Source: Neobacillus muris | GTDB taxonomy: Bacteria; Bacillota; Bacilli; Bacillales; Cytobacillaceae | Reading direction: 5' to 3' | Length of the DNA stretch: 64,000 nucleotides | Assembly: GCF_943193175.1 (NCBI RefSeq) | Contig: NZ_CALPDF010000004.1 | Location: forward strand, 124,001-188,000 | In this document: positions 17,461 to 26,037 of the stretch, piece after piece | How positions within the stretch are numbered: position 1 is the first letter of the stretch | How the letters are laid out: each line of letters begins with the position of its first letter | The notes under the pieces: generated by a model | What the model saw: the letters and a program-made list of their open reading frames with translations, nothing else | Databases searched by the model: none | Told to the model about the DNA's origin: nothing | Made by a program: the position numbers and the translations under genes

Positions 17461-18483
17461 TTAATGATACAGCCATTCAAGCTGCGGCAGGTTCAGCATT
17501 TTGACTGGTGCACCTGTTAACTGGAAAAATTGGGCTAAAAACCGTTCATATTCAGAAGATTGCTTGAGGATTTTCCCCATTCGTTCCTCCAGTACCTTCT
17601 TCTCCTGCTCGGATTGAGTAATATAATAGCCTTCCACACACTCAAAATAATGAAGCGGAAAAATTAACCTTGAGTATAATAACCGCCATGTGAACGAAGA
17701 CAACGGGGCGGCACTTTGATATTGTTCGAAAAAAAGCCTGACATCCATGTCATAGGTTTGAATATTGTGCAAATACCTCGCCCTTGTCCACTCTGCCAAA
17801 TCACGGCTCCGATGATCAAATACCCAATCGAACGGAAATTTAATTGAGTAGCTCCCAGAAGAAGAGGCCCACGTATTTTGGGTAAATCGTTCATGGCAGA
17901 CAGTCCCGCTGTCTATTTCTAAAGGATCATCATCAAGCTCGGTATCCACCAAGTATTGAATGGCATTCTCCGTTAATCCCATATAATAGGGGAACGATTC
18001 GATAAACATTCTTTCAAAATCATCTTCAGGTGTTTGGAACAGCAATCCATTCCAGACTTTCTCCATCTGCTCCAGCCGCTGTTCCCATAGGCGTTTCCAT
18101 TGTCCGACCCGGCTAATCCGCTGAATCTGGAACGGCACCCTTCTGCCCCGTTCATGAAATTTGGCGAGCTTTCTGCCTAACCTCGGGCGTTTCCGATTTT
18201 CTTCCGTTTGCTGGCTGGCAAGGACACAATATTGCTTTTGTTCCCATTCAGCCATCCAGTTTCCATTTTTGTCAGGCAAGAAAATCGGGACACCTTGATC
18301 CCCTAATTGATATAAATGCTCCGCAATCTGGGCTAATTCTTGAATGTCTGCAGCCTCTCTTCTGCCGGGATTGGCAATTAAATAAATCCAGCCATTTCCT
18401 TTAAGGGCAGGGTAACGATTGACTTCGATCGGTTCCCCTTCTGCTTGTATCCCATATAGCTGCTCCAGCATATTTTGAAACAT
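17461..18483 (-). CDS. yutH: Spore coat protein YutH (CotS/kinase-like family)
   Basis: A 340-residue protein matching the YutH group of CotS-like spore coat proteins, which have a degenerate aminoglycoside-phosphotransferase/choline-kinase fold. Landmarks are the N-terminal MFQNMLEQLYG, the region KFHERGRR (equivalent of a kinase helix), and SGTVCHERFTQNTW and FPFDWVFDHRSRDLAEW, where the HxD-like catalytic loop and D-x-x-R positions would fall. Some kinase residues appear replaced, as is usual for YutH. It is expected to be made in the mother cell. Ribosome site AAGAGGTGG. Divergent from yutG. Confidence 0.85.
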   Translation of the reverse strand: MFQNMLEQLYGIQAEGEPIEVNRYPALKGNGWIYLIANPGRREAADIQELAQIAEHLYQLGDQGVPIFLPDKNGNWMAEWEQKQYCVLASQQTEENRKRPRLGRKLAKFHERGRRVPFQIQRISRVGQWKRLWEQRLEQMEKVWNGLLFQTPEDDFERMFIESFPYYMGLTENAIQYLVDTELDDDPLEIDSGTVCHERFTQNTWASSSGSYSIKFPFDWVFDHRSRDLAEWTRARYLHNIQTYDMDVRLFFEQYQSAAPLSSFTWRLLYSRLIFPLHYFECVEGYYITQSEQEKKVLEERMGKILKQSSEYERFLAQFFQLTGAPVKMLNLPQLEWLYH

Positions 18484-18642
18484 CCCTTCACCACCTCTTA
18501 CATGTTTATTTACATCAAGTATATGTACCTACACCAAGAAACTTGTTTTCGGGTTGGTTTTGTTTGGCTGTATATGGTAAAATTGCATATATTATGGAAA
18601 TCCAGTATATATATAGTGAAAATTGAAGAAACAGGTGATAAG

Positions 18643-19149
18643 ATGGCAGAGAAAAATATGGACATTGTGGAAGAGACCGCCAGAAAATGGCTAAATCAAA
18701 GAGGAGTTACGATTCAAGACATCGCCGAGTTAGTATTTTACCTGCAAGAAAAATATCATGAAAACTTACAAATGGAAGACTGCATTCAAAACGTGGAACG
18801 GGTACTTTCCAAACGTGAAGTTCAAAACGCCATTATTACTGGCATTCAGCTCGATATGCTTGGAGAAAAGAAAATGCTGGAAGAACCGCTGCAAACGATT
18901 ATTGCCACCGATGAAAGTCTCTATGGGGTAGATGAAATATTAGCATTCTCGATTGTAAATGTATACGGCTCGATCGGTTTTACCAATTATGGCTATATAG
19001 ATAAACAGAAGCCTGGAATATTAGCCCGTTTAAATGATAAATCCACAGGTGAATGCCACACGTTCTTAGATGATATCGTCGGAGCCATTGCGGCTGCCGC
19101 CTCCAGCCGGCTGGCACATAGAGCTGAGGGGGTAAATAAGGATGACTAA
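18643..19149 (+). CDS. yutG: Phosphatidylglycerophosphatase A-related protein YutG
   Basis: A 168-residue protein of the PgpA-related YutG family. The N-terminal helical part (ETARKWLNQRGVTIQDIAELVFYLQ) is followed by GYIDKQKPGILARLND and CHTFLDDIVGAIAAAASSRLAHR, the latter resembling the DDxxA motif of PgpA phosphatases. It lacks the several transmembrane helices of E. coli PgpA, so membrane attachment is uncertain. I chose the ATG at 18643 (ACAGGTGATAAG upstream); the longer reading starts inside the promoter region. It ends at a terminator shared with the convergent yutF. Confidence 0.85.
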   Translation: MAEKNMDIVEETARKWLNQRGVTIQDIAELVFYLQEKYHENLQMEDCIQNVERVLSKREVQNAIITGIQLDMLGEKKMLEEPLQTIIATDESLYGVDEILAFSIVNVYGSIGFTNYGYIDKQKPGILARLNDKSTGECHTFLDDIVGAIAAAASSRLAHRAEGVNKDD

Positions 19150-19150
19150 A

Positions 19151-19178
19151 AGAAGGGATGGAATTTTTCCATCCCTTG
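19151..19178. terminator. Bidirectional terminator yutG/yutF
   Basis: The stem GGGATGG / CCATCCC with a 7-base AT loop is flanked by A- and T-rich tails on both sides. Confidence 0.8.
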
Positions 19179-19943
19179 TTACAGCTCCCATTGGTCGAGT
19201 GAATCAACTGAATAGGCAGGCTGCTGCTTATATCCTGACAGCATGTCTCTGGTGGTAACTCCCGTATGGACCAGCAAGGTATCGACTCCAGCATTCATGC
19301 CAGCCATTATGTCTGTATCATAATTGTCGCCGACCATTAACGTTTCTTCTTTTGGCGTCCCCAATACCTTTAATGCCTGTTCCATAATGATCGCTTCAGG
19401 CTTTCCAATAAACACTGGCTTTGTTTGCGTGGAAACGGAAATGACTGAGGTTAGAGCGCCATTTCCAGGCAGCAAGCCTCTTTCAGTGGGTAACGCAATA
19501 TCGCCATTCGTTGAGATGAAAACGGCGCCATTGCGGACAGCCAAGCAGGCAGTTGCCAATTTTTCATAGCTGATTTCGCGGTCAATCCCGATGACAACAA
19601 AGTCAGCCGTTTCTCCAGCTGCTTGAAAACCTTTTTCTTTTAAAGCAGTGTGCAAACCCTCTTCACCTATGACATACACCGTGCCATTTGGTTTTTTTTC
19701 ATAAATATAATTAGCTGTAGCCTGACTAGTAGTAAAGACTAAATTCTCGTCGGCAGGAATATCAAATTGGCGAAGTTTTTCTGCAACCTGTCCTGGTGTC
19801 CGGGACGAATTATTGGTTACAAACAAATAGGGAATTCCATTATCTTTCAATTTTTTCACAAAATCTGAAGCTGCCTCAATTTGTTCAGTGCCCCGGTACA
19901 TTGTACCGTCTAAGTCAATTAAATAGCCTTTATATTTTTTCAT
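19179..19943 (-). CDS. yutF: HAD-superfamily phosphatase YutF (NagD subfamily IIA)
   Basis: A 254-residue cytosolic HAD phosphatase of the NagD group, likely acting on phosphorylated metabolites (purine and sugar phosphates have been reported for relatives). The nucleophile motif I is GYLIDLDGTMYRG, motif II lies in FVTNNSSR, and motif IV in MVGDNYDTDIMAGMNAG. The type C2A cap is present between them. The start is the ATG at 19943 with GGAGGTAGG upstream. It is in the yut cluster in the B. subtilis order. Confidence 0.9.
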   Translation of the reverse strand: MKKYKGYLIDLDGTMYRGTEQIEAASDFVKKLKDNGIPYLFVTNNSSRTPGQVAEKLRQFDIPADENLVFTTSQATANYIYEKKPNGTVYVIGEEGLHTALKEKGFQAAGETADFVVIGIDREISYEKLATACLAVRNGAVFISTNGDIALPTERGLLPGNGALTSVISVSTQTKPVFIGKPEAIIMEQALKVLGTPKEETLMVGDNYDTDIMAGMNAGVDTLLVHTGVTTRDMLSGYKQQPAYSVDSLDQWEL

Positions 19944-20026
19944 TTGCCTACCTCCGATTATGTACATATAGTACCCAAATACTTCTTGTTAAAAAGAAAA
20001 GACCGTAACATATACGGCCGGTTCAT

Positions 20027-20464
20027 CTAATTTTTAAAGGCTGATACAGGTCCTAATTCGCTTTGCAAATAGTCTCGGACATTTTTAGGAAAGACTTTTA
20101 ATGCCGGCAGCTGCCGTGCGAATTGTTCTTGAAGCTCCAAATGGTCAATTTCGGTATAAAATTGAACGAGCTTTTTGCGGAATGGGATGAGTACTTTTAA
20201 TCCGCTTCCTGTCTCAGCTGTAATGACCTTTTCATCGATTAAAATCTCAATAATATCCTCGTAGCTTCCCGGATCGCGCATAATAAAGCCATCAATCATG
20301 GCGTTTCCGACATCTAATACTGACTCAAGCATCATTTGTGCAACTCTTTCCAAGGCTGCTTTGCTTAACTCATCAAGCCAGTCATACTGCCCCTCAAACA
20401 GATTGATTTGTTTTTCTAGATAGGTTAATTTGTTTTCCATTTCATCGCGGTCAACGAAATACAT
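20027..20464 (-). CDS. yutE: DUF86 / HepT-like protein YutE
   Basis: A 145-residue helical protein of the DUF86 (HepT-like) family. The motif DVGNAMI-G resembles the conserved helix of HepT toxins, whose RX4-6HXY active site is weakly kept at most: the later helix reads FRKKLVQFYTEID, without the canonical His. No MntA-like nucleotidyltransferase antitoxin lies next to it. This is probably a housekeeping member of the family and not an active toxin-antitoxin pair. The start is the ATG at 20464 after AAAGGAAG. It follows the EAL-domain gene on the same strand with a gap of 25 bases and is probably cotranscribed. Confidence 0.8.
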   Translation of the reverse strand: MYFVDRDEMENKLTYLEKQINLFEGQYDWLDELSKAALERVAQMMLESVLDVGNAMIDGFIMRDPGSYEDIIEILIDEKVITAETGSGLKVLIPFRKKLVQFYTEIDHLELQEQFARQLPALKVFPKNVRDYLQSELGPVSAFKN

Positions 20465-20489
20465 GTACGCCACTTCCTTTAGGAATTTA

Positions 20490-21791
20490 CTAGGTTGCAA
20501 TTTCCGGCATTAAAACGGTCGGAGGAGAATAGAAAAAGCCTTGAGCCAAATCAACTCGATTCCGCGAGAGGACATAAGCTTCTGCTTCACTTTCGATTCC
20601 TTCCGCTACCACTAACGATCCCGCCTCTTTCGCCACTAACATTAACCCCTTTAATATTGATTCTTTCACCGTATTTTTGTCAATATTTTGGATAAGAGAG
20701 CGGTCAATTTTAATAACATCCGGCATAATTTCACTAATCGTATTCAAGTTGGAATATCCTGCTCCTGTATCATCTATGGCAATTCGAAATCCCATGATTC
20801 GCAGTTTCTTTATATTATAAATAAAATTCTTTAATCCATCGATCGAATCATTTTCAGTCACTTCTATCGTAATTTGTTTCGGTAAAATGGTGCTGAATTT
20901 TTGCATTAACTTTTGGATATCCCGTGTAAAGCGAATATTTGCCAGGGTAACGGGAGTGCAATTGATAAAAATGTCCTGCCTGCACCTTGTCGCCCGAATT
21001 TGCTCAAAGGTTTTTTCAATGACCATTAACTCCAATTTATATAATGTTCCAGTTTGTTTCGCAACAGTAAAGAGCGATAATGGACTTTCCAATGAGGTTC
21101 CTTTAGGGCCGCGGGTCAGCATTTCCCAAGCGCGGACTTCATTAGTTGCCACATCGATAATCGGCTGGGCCATTAATCTAATATTTCTTTGGGAGATAAT
21201 TTTATGAATCGTATGAATCATGTTGTTATATTTGGATGACTGCCTCTTTTCCGCAATGGCAATGGCCTGCATATGGGCTTTCATAACCGAATCCTGAATG
21301 GCGCCAACACGTTTTTCTACAAACATATAACCCGTCTCAAAATGAATTCGGACCGAAGGATAGTGCTTGATTAAAGCGGTTTCCATAGCTTGCACCAATT
21401 TTTCCCTAACCCTGTCTATTTCAAAAACTAAATATTGTTCGGAATCTGCCTTTATAAACAGTGTTAGGCCATCACCGTAAAAATCATGTAACGCAATGAT
21501 GCGGCGCTGATCAATTTCTTTCATTACAGCAGATTGGAAGGACAGTTTTAATGATTTCAACAAACGGTGATATTGGGCTTGATCAAGCTGCTCCGCGAGG
21601 GCATTAAAATTCTGGACATTGAAAACAATGACCGCCACTTCATATCCAGCTTCAAATGCAGCCACTACCCCCTCCACCACTGGGTTGCGCACCACAAATT
21701 GCGGCGGATAAAAGCGTAAAGATGATAAAGGCAGAAATACTTTGCTCCATTGCATCATGCTTTTTGCCTTTTGTATATATTTCTGAGCCAT
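20490..21791 (-). CDS. Degenerate GGDEF plus EAL domain protein, probable cyclic-di-GMP phosphodiesterase
   Basis: A 433-residue cytosolic protein with two domains. Residues about 40-185 form a GGDEF-like fold whose signature is degraded to FYGDGL (104-109), so no cyclase activity is expected. Residues about 195-425 are an EAL domain with the catalytic set kept: Glu223 (EML in place of EAL), Asn277, Glu310, Asp340-Asp341 (DDTGAGYSN), Lys361, Glu397 (VVAEGIES) and Gln417. It should hydrolyse cyclic-di-GMP to pGpG. Its place between the DUF3055 gene and yutE breaks the gene order that I recall for B. subtilis, so it may be lineage-specific. Ribosome site AAGGGATG. No transmembrane segment. Confidence 0.85.
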   Translation of the reverse strand: MAQKYIQKAKSMMQWSKVFLPLSSLRFYPPQFVVRNPVVEGVVAAFEAGYEVAVIVFNVQNFNALAEQLDQAQYHRLLKSLKLSFQSAVMKEIDQRRIIALHDFYGDGLTLFIKADSEQYLVFEIDRVREKLVQAMETALIKHYPSVRIHFETGYMFVEKRVGAIQDSVMKAHMQAIAIAEKRQSSKYNNMIHTIHKIISQRNIRLMAQPIIDVATNEVRAWEMLTRGPKGTSLESPLSLFTVAKQTGTLYKLELMVIEKTFEQIRATRCRQDIFINCTPVTLANIRFTRDIQKLMQKFSTILPKQITIEVTENDSIDGLKNFIYNIKKLRIMGFRIAIDDTGAGYSNLNTISEIMPDVIKIDRSLIQNIDKNTVKESILKGLMLVAKEAGSLVVAEGIESEAEAYVLSRNRVDLAQGFFYSPPTVLMPEIAT

Positions 21792-21967
21792 TTAATCATC
21801 CCTTAAGCAGTATTAGTGTTTTAATTGTAGCATAATTTGACAATTTTCGGATTCTTTCTCACTAAGTTTTTCTTGAAATTTATTGAAATTTCCATACTCC
21901 CATCATCCGGCTTAATCTGATACTATTAGAGATATGGCAAAATCGAAAATAAAGGAGAATGGAATCT

Positions 21968-22234
21968 GTGAACGAGCGTTATTTCTTATATGATGATACA
22001 GAAAATACTAAAACCAGATTTGTCAGTTTTGTTGGAGATAATCAGCGCTATGATTTAGCCATTGTCCAATCAGACCGGCATTTCGGAAAATATCTTGTGT
22101 TAAATATGCAGGGAAATCGGTTTGCCATTATTGGCCCTGATGATCTAGAAGAGGAAGGCTATTTAGAATACGCATTTCAAATGAATGAAGAAGAAGCAGA
22201 GGAATTGAAGTCCTTCTTACTTGAAATGATTTAA
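21968..22234 (+). CDS. DUF3055 family protein
   Basis: An 88-residue cytosolic protein of the DUF3055 type: MNERYFLYDDTENTKTRFVSF, then DLAIVQSDRHFGKYLVL, FAIIGPDDLEEEGYLEYAF and a Glu-rich C-terminal helix. I chose the GTG at 21968 because AAAGGAG lies ten bases upstream; the ATG at 21959 is on top of that site. Function unknown. It is convergent with yutD and shares its terminator. Confidence 0.78.
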   Translation: MNERYFLYDDTENTKTRFVSFVGDNQRYDLAIVQSDRHFGKYLVLNMQGNRFAIIGPDDLEEEGYLEYAFQMNEEEAEELKSFLLEMI

Positions 22235-22245
22235 AAATTCCATGT

Positions 22246-22290
22246 AAAAAAATAACGAAGGGCATCCATTGAACCCTTCGTTATTTTTTT
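22246..22290. terminator. Bidirectional terminator
   Basis: A 12-bp perfect stem (AATAACGAAGGG / CCCTTCGTTATT) with an A-run on one side and a T-run on the other lies between two convergent genes and overlaps the yutD stop. Confidence 0.9.
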
Positions 22291-22556
22291 GCTTTTTTCA
22301 ATACAAAATAAGCACAGCCAAAATTACAGTATTCATATAGGTACTCACTTAATGTACTAATTTTCGTATCAAAGGTTGCTTTTTGATTTTGATCCTCAAA
22401 GAATCCTTTTAATCGAAGCTGCCCATAACCCCAATCACCCACAATATAATCGTATCTGGATAATATATCACTATATCTGGCTTTGATTGCCTCTTCGTTA
22501 AAGGCGTTCCTGAAGTCCTGCACTAATTCGTATGACGTATTATTAAGAATAATCAT
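22281..22556 (-). CDS. yutD: DUF1027 family protein YutD
   Basis: A 91-residue protein of the DUF1027/YutD family. Conserved stretches are YELVQDFRNAFNEEAIKARY, SRYDYIVGDWGYGQLRLKGF and YLYEYCNFGCAYFVLKK. Biochemical function is unknown. ATG start with GAGGTGAAA upstream. It is a standard member of the yut cluster. Confidence 0.85.
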   Translation of the reverse strand: MIILNNTSYELVQDFRNAFNEEAIKARYSDILSRYDYIVGDWGYGQLRLKGFFEDQNQKATFDTKISTLSEYLYEYCNFGCAYFVLKKAKK

Positions 22557-22668
22557 GTTTTCACCTCATTTTGCGGGCCCATCTTATTCCATTATAACCG
22601 ATTCACCATCAATTACTAAGTAAAAAAATACACCTATTGGCTATTCTAAAAAAAGGAGGTCGATAAAA

Positions 22669-23310
22669 TTGAAAAAATTACTCACAATCCTCGGATTATG
22701 TGCCATTACAGCTATGTCGGGCTGTTCGAAAGACAGCGGCAGCCGGGATGTATATGAAGAAAGCGGCAATACCATTAACGTAAATAATAAACGGCATGAA
22801 CTTTATAATGAAGGGGCCGCCCAGGATCTTCGCAACCCAAGCACGGATTATGGTTTTGTCCGGCATCAAAAAAGCCCGGTTATGAATGATAATGAAGCGG
22901 ACGACCATTATGCTGCCCTTGACCGGGAACAGGTTGCCAATATCATCAGCAAGCTAAGCACCAGTATGGCAAATGTCAATGATGCCGCAGCACTGGTAAC
23001 GGACCAGGAAGTTTTAGTGGTCTACAATACCGATACGAAAGATCGCAATTTTACAGCCGATCAAGTCAAAAGGACAGCCATGTCTGTTGTACCTCGCTTT
23101 TATCATGTGTATGTATCTGACGATGATGATACACTCATGCGAGAATTAGAAAATTTGGCTCATCTGGATTCTGGCAGTGCCCAAGCAAAAGATCAAGTGG
23201 CATTATTAATTAAACGAATGTTAAAAAGCCCGCAAGGTAACCCTGTAGACACTAACGAAGACGCAAATGGACGTACAGCAGATGACAATACCACTAATAA
23301 ACTTAAATAA
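22669..23310 (+). CDS. yutC: YhcN/YlaJ-type sporulation lipoprotein YutC
   Basis: A 213-residue exported lipoprotein. The signal ends in the lipobox MSGC (Cys19). The mature part has a Gly/Asp-rich spacer and a YhcN/YlaJ domain at about residues 85-185 (VANIISKLSTSMANVNDAAALVTDQEVLVVY, then VPRFYHVYVSDDD), a family enriched in forespore and germination lipoproteins. TTG start with AAAGGAGG upstream. It is convergent with lipA; a long hairpin separates them. Confidence 0.85.
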   Translation: MKKLLTILGLCAITAMSGCSKDSGSRDVYEESGNTINVNNKRHELYNEGAAQDLRNPSTDYGFVRHQKSPVMNDNEADDHYAALDREQVANIISKLSTSMANVNDAAALVTDQEVLVVYNTDTKDRNFTADQVKRTAMSVVPRFYHVYVSDDDDTLMRELENLAHLDSGSAQAKDQVALLIKRMLKSPQGNPVDTNEDANGRTADDNTTNKLK

Positions 23311-23343
23311 CCAATAACAACGAGTATTATCCAAAAAGCAAGA

Positions 23344-23378
23344 GGTCTGACCCACACCTTTAGGTGTGGCCTCAGACC
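23344..23378. terminator. Long hairpin between yutC and lipA
   Basis: GGTCTGA-C-CCACACC, loop TTTA, GGTGTGG-CC-TCAGACC forms a 14-bp stem with a small internal bulge. The downstream tail is not a clean T-run on either strand. It lies where a bidirectional terminator would be expected, but its two-part palindrome also looks like a REP-type element. Confidence 0.6.
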
Positions 23379-23394
23379 CCTTAATGCTTTCATT

Positions 23395-24312
23395 TTAGGC
23401 TTGTTGGACGTTTTCTTCTCCAAGCATTTGCCGATGCTTGGCGGCAGCATTAACTTGTTCATCAGCATGGTAAGAAGAGCGGACCAGCGGACCTGCTTCG
23501 CAATGGCTAAATCCTTTGCTGAGAGCAATCTCCCTTAGTTCATTAAATTCTTCAGGGCTGTAATACTTGACGACTTTAAGATGGCTCTTTGTAGGCTGTA
23601 AGTACTGGCCAATTGTCATAATGTCCACGTTGTTGGCCCTTAAATCGTCCATGACCTCTAAAATTTCCTCTTTCGTTTCTCCAAGACCCACCATGAGACT
23701 GGATTTCGTTGGAATCGTTGGCTGCATCTCCTTAGCGCGGCGCAGGAACTCAAGTGACCGATCATATTTGGCGCGGGCTCTGACTCTCGGTGTTAACCGG
23801 CGGACTGTCTCAATATTGTGATTAAGAATATCCGGCTTAGCATCCATTAATACTCGTAAATTTTCTTCCTTGCCGCCCATATCGGAAGGCAGGACTTCAA
23901 TGCTGGTAAAAGGATTTTTTCGGCGGATTGCCCGTACTGTTTCAGCAAATACACCAGAGCCTCCATCCTTTAAGTCATCACGTGCTACAGCAGTAACAAC
24001 TACGTGTTTTAAATTCATAATCTGAACAGAATCCGCCACACGTTCCGGCTCTTTCCAATCAAGTTCAGTTGGCAGTCCCGTTTTAACGGCGCAGAAGCGG
24101 CAAGCACGTGTACATACATCACCCAAAATCATGAAGGTAGCTGTCCGTCTTAGTCCCCAGCACTCATGAATGTTTGGGCATCGTGCTTCTTCACACACCG
24201 TATGCAGGTTCTTCTCCCGCATTAGTTTTTTTAAACCTGTATACGATTCGTTTGTATTTAGCTTTATTTTTAACCAGTCCGGTTTTCTCAATATTTCTTC
24301 ATCTTTGCTCAT
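23395..24312 (-). CDS. lipA: Lipoyl synthase LipA
   Basis: A radical-SAM enzyme that inserts two sulfur atoms into octanoyl chains to make lipoyl groups. It has 305 residues. The auxiliary 4Fe-4S cluster ligands are Cys40, Cys45 and Cys51 ([12 protein letters not shown]), the radical-SAM cluster ligands are Cys67, Cys71 and Cys74 (CTRACRFC), and the C-terminal RSSYH motif is present. Start ATG with AAGGAGGG. The Fe-S machinery elsewhere in the window supplies its clusters, and GcvH at 43.5 kb is one of its targets. Confidence 0.96.
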   Translation of the reverse strand: MSKDEEILRKPDWLKIKLNTNESYTGLKKLMREKNLHTVCEEARCPNIHECWGLRRTATFMILGDVCTRACRFCAVKTGLPTELDWKEPERVADSVQIMNLKHVVVTAVARDDLKDGGSGVFAETVRAIRRKNPFTSIEVLPSDMGGKEENLRVLMDAKPDILNHNIETVRRLTPRVRARAKYDRSLEFLRRAKEMQPTIPTKSSLMVGLGETKEEILEVMDDLRANNVDIMTIGQYLQPTKSHLKVVKYYSPEEFNELREIALSKGFSHCEAGPLVRSSYHADEQVNAAAKHRQMLGEENVQQA

Positions 24313-24416
24313 TTGATTGCCCTCCTTGCTACGTCTCTTATGTATAACAAATGAGTGTCTCCTGTCACTTTACCATAATGCAAATGCATCCTCAAGCAAA
24401 TAGGACGGACACCATC

Positions 24417-24475
24417 TTAGACTGGTATCAAAAATTCAAACACATTGCCAGCAGGATCAGCTCATTGGATTTTTT
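24417..24475 (-). pseudogene. Relic of a VOC/glyoxalase-like C-terminus
   Basis: Minus strand frame reads KIQ, stop, ADPAGNVFEFLIPV, stop. The DPAGNVFEF string is the typical end of vicinal-oxygen-chelate family proteins (glyoxalase/bleomycin-resistance fold). No start or body of such a gene remains in the lipA-lytH gap, and an in-frame stop interrupts it, so it looks like a decayed remnant. Chance similarity over so few residues cannot be excluded. Confidence 0.4.
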
Positions 24476-24561
24476 TCTTACGATTACCAATTATTAGTGA
24501 TAATGAATTATGCAAGATTCCATAAACTAAGTTCGTACAATAAATGGGAAGGAGAATTTCC

Positions 24562-25554
24562 GTGCGGATTGTTCTGATAATTGCAGCATTCCTGCTTGTT
24601 AGTTCGCAATGGACTGGCATGGTGTCAGCCAATGAACCGGGAGCAGACCCCTATACGGAAAGAATGAAACTGTATAAAAAAGTGGAAACCGTCACGCAAA
24701 TTCCATGGTATTACTTGGCCGCTGTTGACCAATACGAACGCAGCATTCGCCAGACCCGCCGAGATTTGCCAAAACCGGAAAGCACCATCGCGATCTATTT
24801 TCCTCCTGAAAAATGGGCAGGTTTAACCAATCCAAACCCCCAAGAAGAAAATCCAGCCATCATTCAGTTTTTTAACGGATTTGGGGTAGATGGGGACGGC
24901 GATGGGAGAGCAAGCCTAAAAAACGATGAAGATGTCTTATATGCATTTGCAAACTATCTTCTCTCCTACGGGGTGGATCCCGATAATATCAAAATTGGGT
25001 TATGGAACTATTACCACCGAGATAAAACTGTCAGCATCATTGTTGGCAAAGCAAAGATTTACCGTCATTTCGGCCGATTGGATCTAGAGAAAAGGGTCTT
25101 TCCCGTTCCACTTCGAAGCAATCACAGCTATCGGAGCACCTGGGGTGATGCCCGAGGCTGGGGAGGGCGCAGAGTACATGAGGGAACCGATATTTTTGCA
25201 GACTATGGTGTTCCGGTAAGGGCCACCTGTTATGGGATCATTGAAATGAAGGGATGGAATAGGTTCGGGGGCTGGAGAATCGGCATTCGCGATATCAATA
25301 ATACTTATCATTACTTCGGCCATTTAAGCGGTTATGCTAAGGACATTCATGTTGGCCAAATTGTTGAACCAGGAAAGGTGATTGGCGGAGTCGGAAGCAC
25401 TGGGTACGGGCCGCCGGGAACCTCCGGCAAATTCCCGCCGCATTTGCATTATGGGATGTATAAGGACAATGGAATTACCGAGTGGGCTTTTGACCCTTAT
25501 CCGCATTTGGCCAAATGGAAACGGTTAGAAAGAATGAGTCTGCGGAAAAAGTAG
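24562..25554 (+). CDS. lytH: M23 endopeptidase LytH (YunA), L-Ala-D-Glu type
   Basis: A secreted zinc endopeptidase of family M23. B. subtilis LytH cuts L-Ala-D-Glu in spore cortex precursors to leave single-L-alanine side chains. The N-terminal signal peptide (MRIVLIIAAFLLVSSQWTG) precedes a helical domain. The C-terminal M23 domain has the metal site HEGTD (HxxxD) and PHLHYGMY (HxH). I set the start at the GTG at 24562, seven bases after AAGGAG; an ATG 18 bases earlier overlaps the ribosome site. It is 330 residues and single-gene, ending at a bidirectional terminator. Confidence 0.9.
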   Translation: MRIVLIIAAFLLVSSQWTGMVSANEPGADPYTERMKLYKKVETVTQIPWYYLAAVDQYERSIRQTRRDLPKPESTIAIYFPPEKWAGLTNPNPQEENPAIIQFFNGFGVDGDGDGRASLKNDEDVLYAFANYLLSYGVDPDNIKIGLWNYYHRDKTVSIIVGKAKIYRHFGRLDLEKRVFPVPLRSNHSYRSTWGDARGWGGRRVHEGTDIFADYGVPVRATCYGIIEMKGWNRFGGWRIGIRDINNTYHYFGHLSGYAKDIHVGQIVEPGKVIGGVGSTGYGPPGTSGKFPPHLHYGMYKDNGITEWAFDPYPHLAKWKRLERMSLRKK

Positions 25555-25567
25555 AGTGAGACTTCAT

Positions 25568-25604
25568 AAAAAACGCTGTTGACTTAGCCATCAACAGCGT
25601 TTTT
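25568..25604. terminator. Bidirectional terminator lytH
   Basis: A 14-bp perfect stem (AAAAACGCTGTTGA / TCAACAGCGTTTTT) with an 8-base loop. Confidence 0.92.
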
Positions 25605-25668
25605 ACTGAAGTTAAATCCATATGAATTTCTAAACAGCAATAGGAAAAGCCTGCGATCAAACAGGCTG

Positions 25669-25971
25669 TTAAATCATTTTCAGCATGGCATCACGGCCAA
25701 TCATCCCTTTATGAATCCCCCATTTTTCCGCTTCTGCTGTAACAGACTCCAGAGGGGCATCTAACAGCTGCTCAATTGTTTTGACTCCTACTGCCCGCCC
25801 GGCTATTATTTTTCTATCCTTTAATTTTTCATTTAATAACCCGACGTCCAAAGCGCCGCACATGATATATCCTTTATCGCTTGTCACCGCAAGCAAAGTG
25901 GTTTTGGGCAGCAAAACCGTGACAGCCAAGAAGGTGTGGCTGCCTATTTCGACCGGTGAAAGATTAATCAC
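25669..25971 (-). CDS. yunC: DUF1805 family protein YunC
   Basis: A 100-residue protein of the DUF1805/YunC family: LLPKTTLLAVTSDKGYIMCGALDVGLLNEKL, followed by GRAVGVKTIEQLLDAPLESVT. Structures of this family are compact alpha/beta trimers of unknown activity. GTG start after AAAGGGG. It is downstream of yunD on the same strand with a 66-base gap. Confidence 0.85.
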   Translation of the reverse strand: MINLSPVEIGSHTFLAVTVLLPKTTLLAVTSDKGYIMCGALDVGLLNEKLKDRKIIAGRAVGVKTIEQLLDAPLESVTAEAEKWGIHKGMIGRDAMLKMI

Positions 25972-26037
25972 TTCTCAACACCCCTTTCCTCAATATCACT
26001 TTATGATAAGAGTCAAGAAAGCGTGTAATTCAAGCAC

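Noticed and set aside
18475..18642. N-terminal extension of YutG by 56 residues
   Set aside because: It overlaps the promoter region of the divergent yutH gene. The internal ATG at 18643 has a ribosome site and gives the usual family length.
24490..24512. Fur box upstream of lytH
   Set aside because: Only one half of the dyad (TGATAAT) is present, and a spore cortex gene is an unlikely Fur target.
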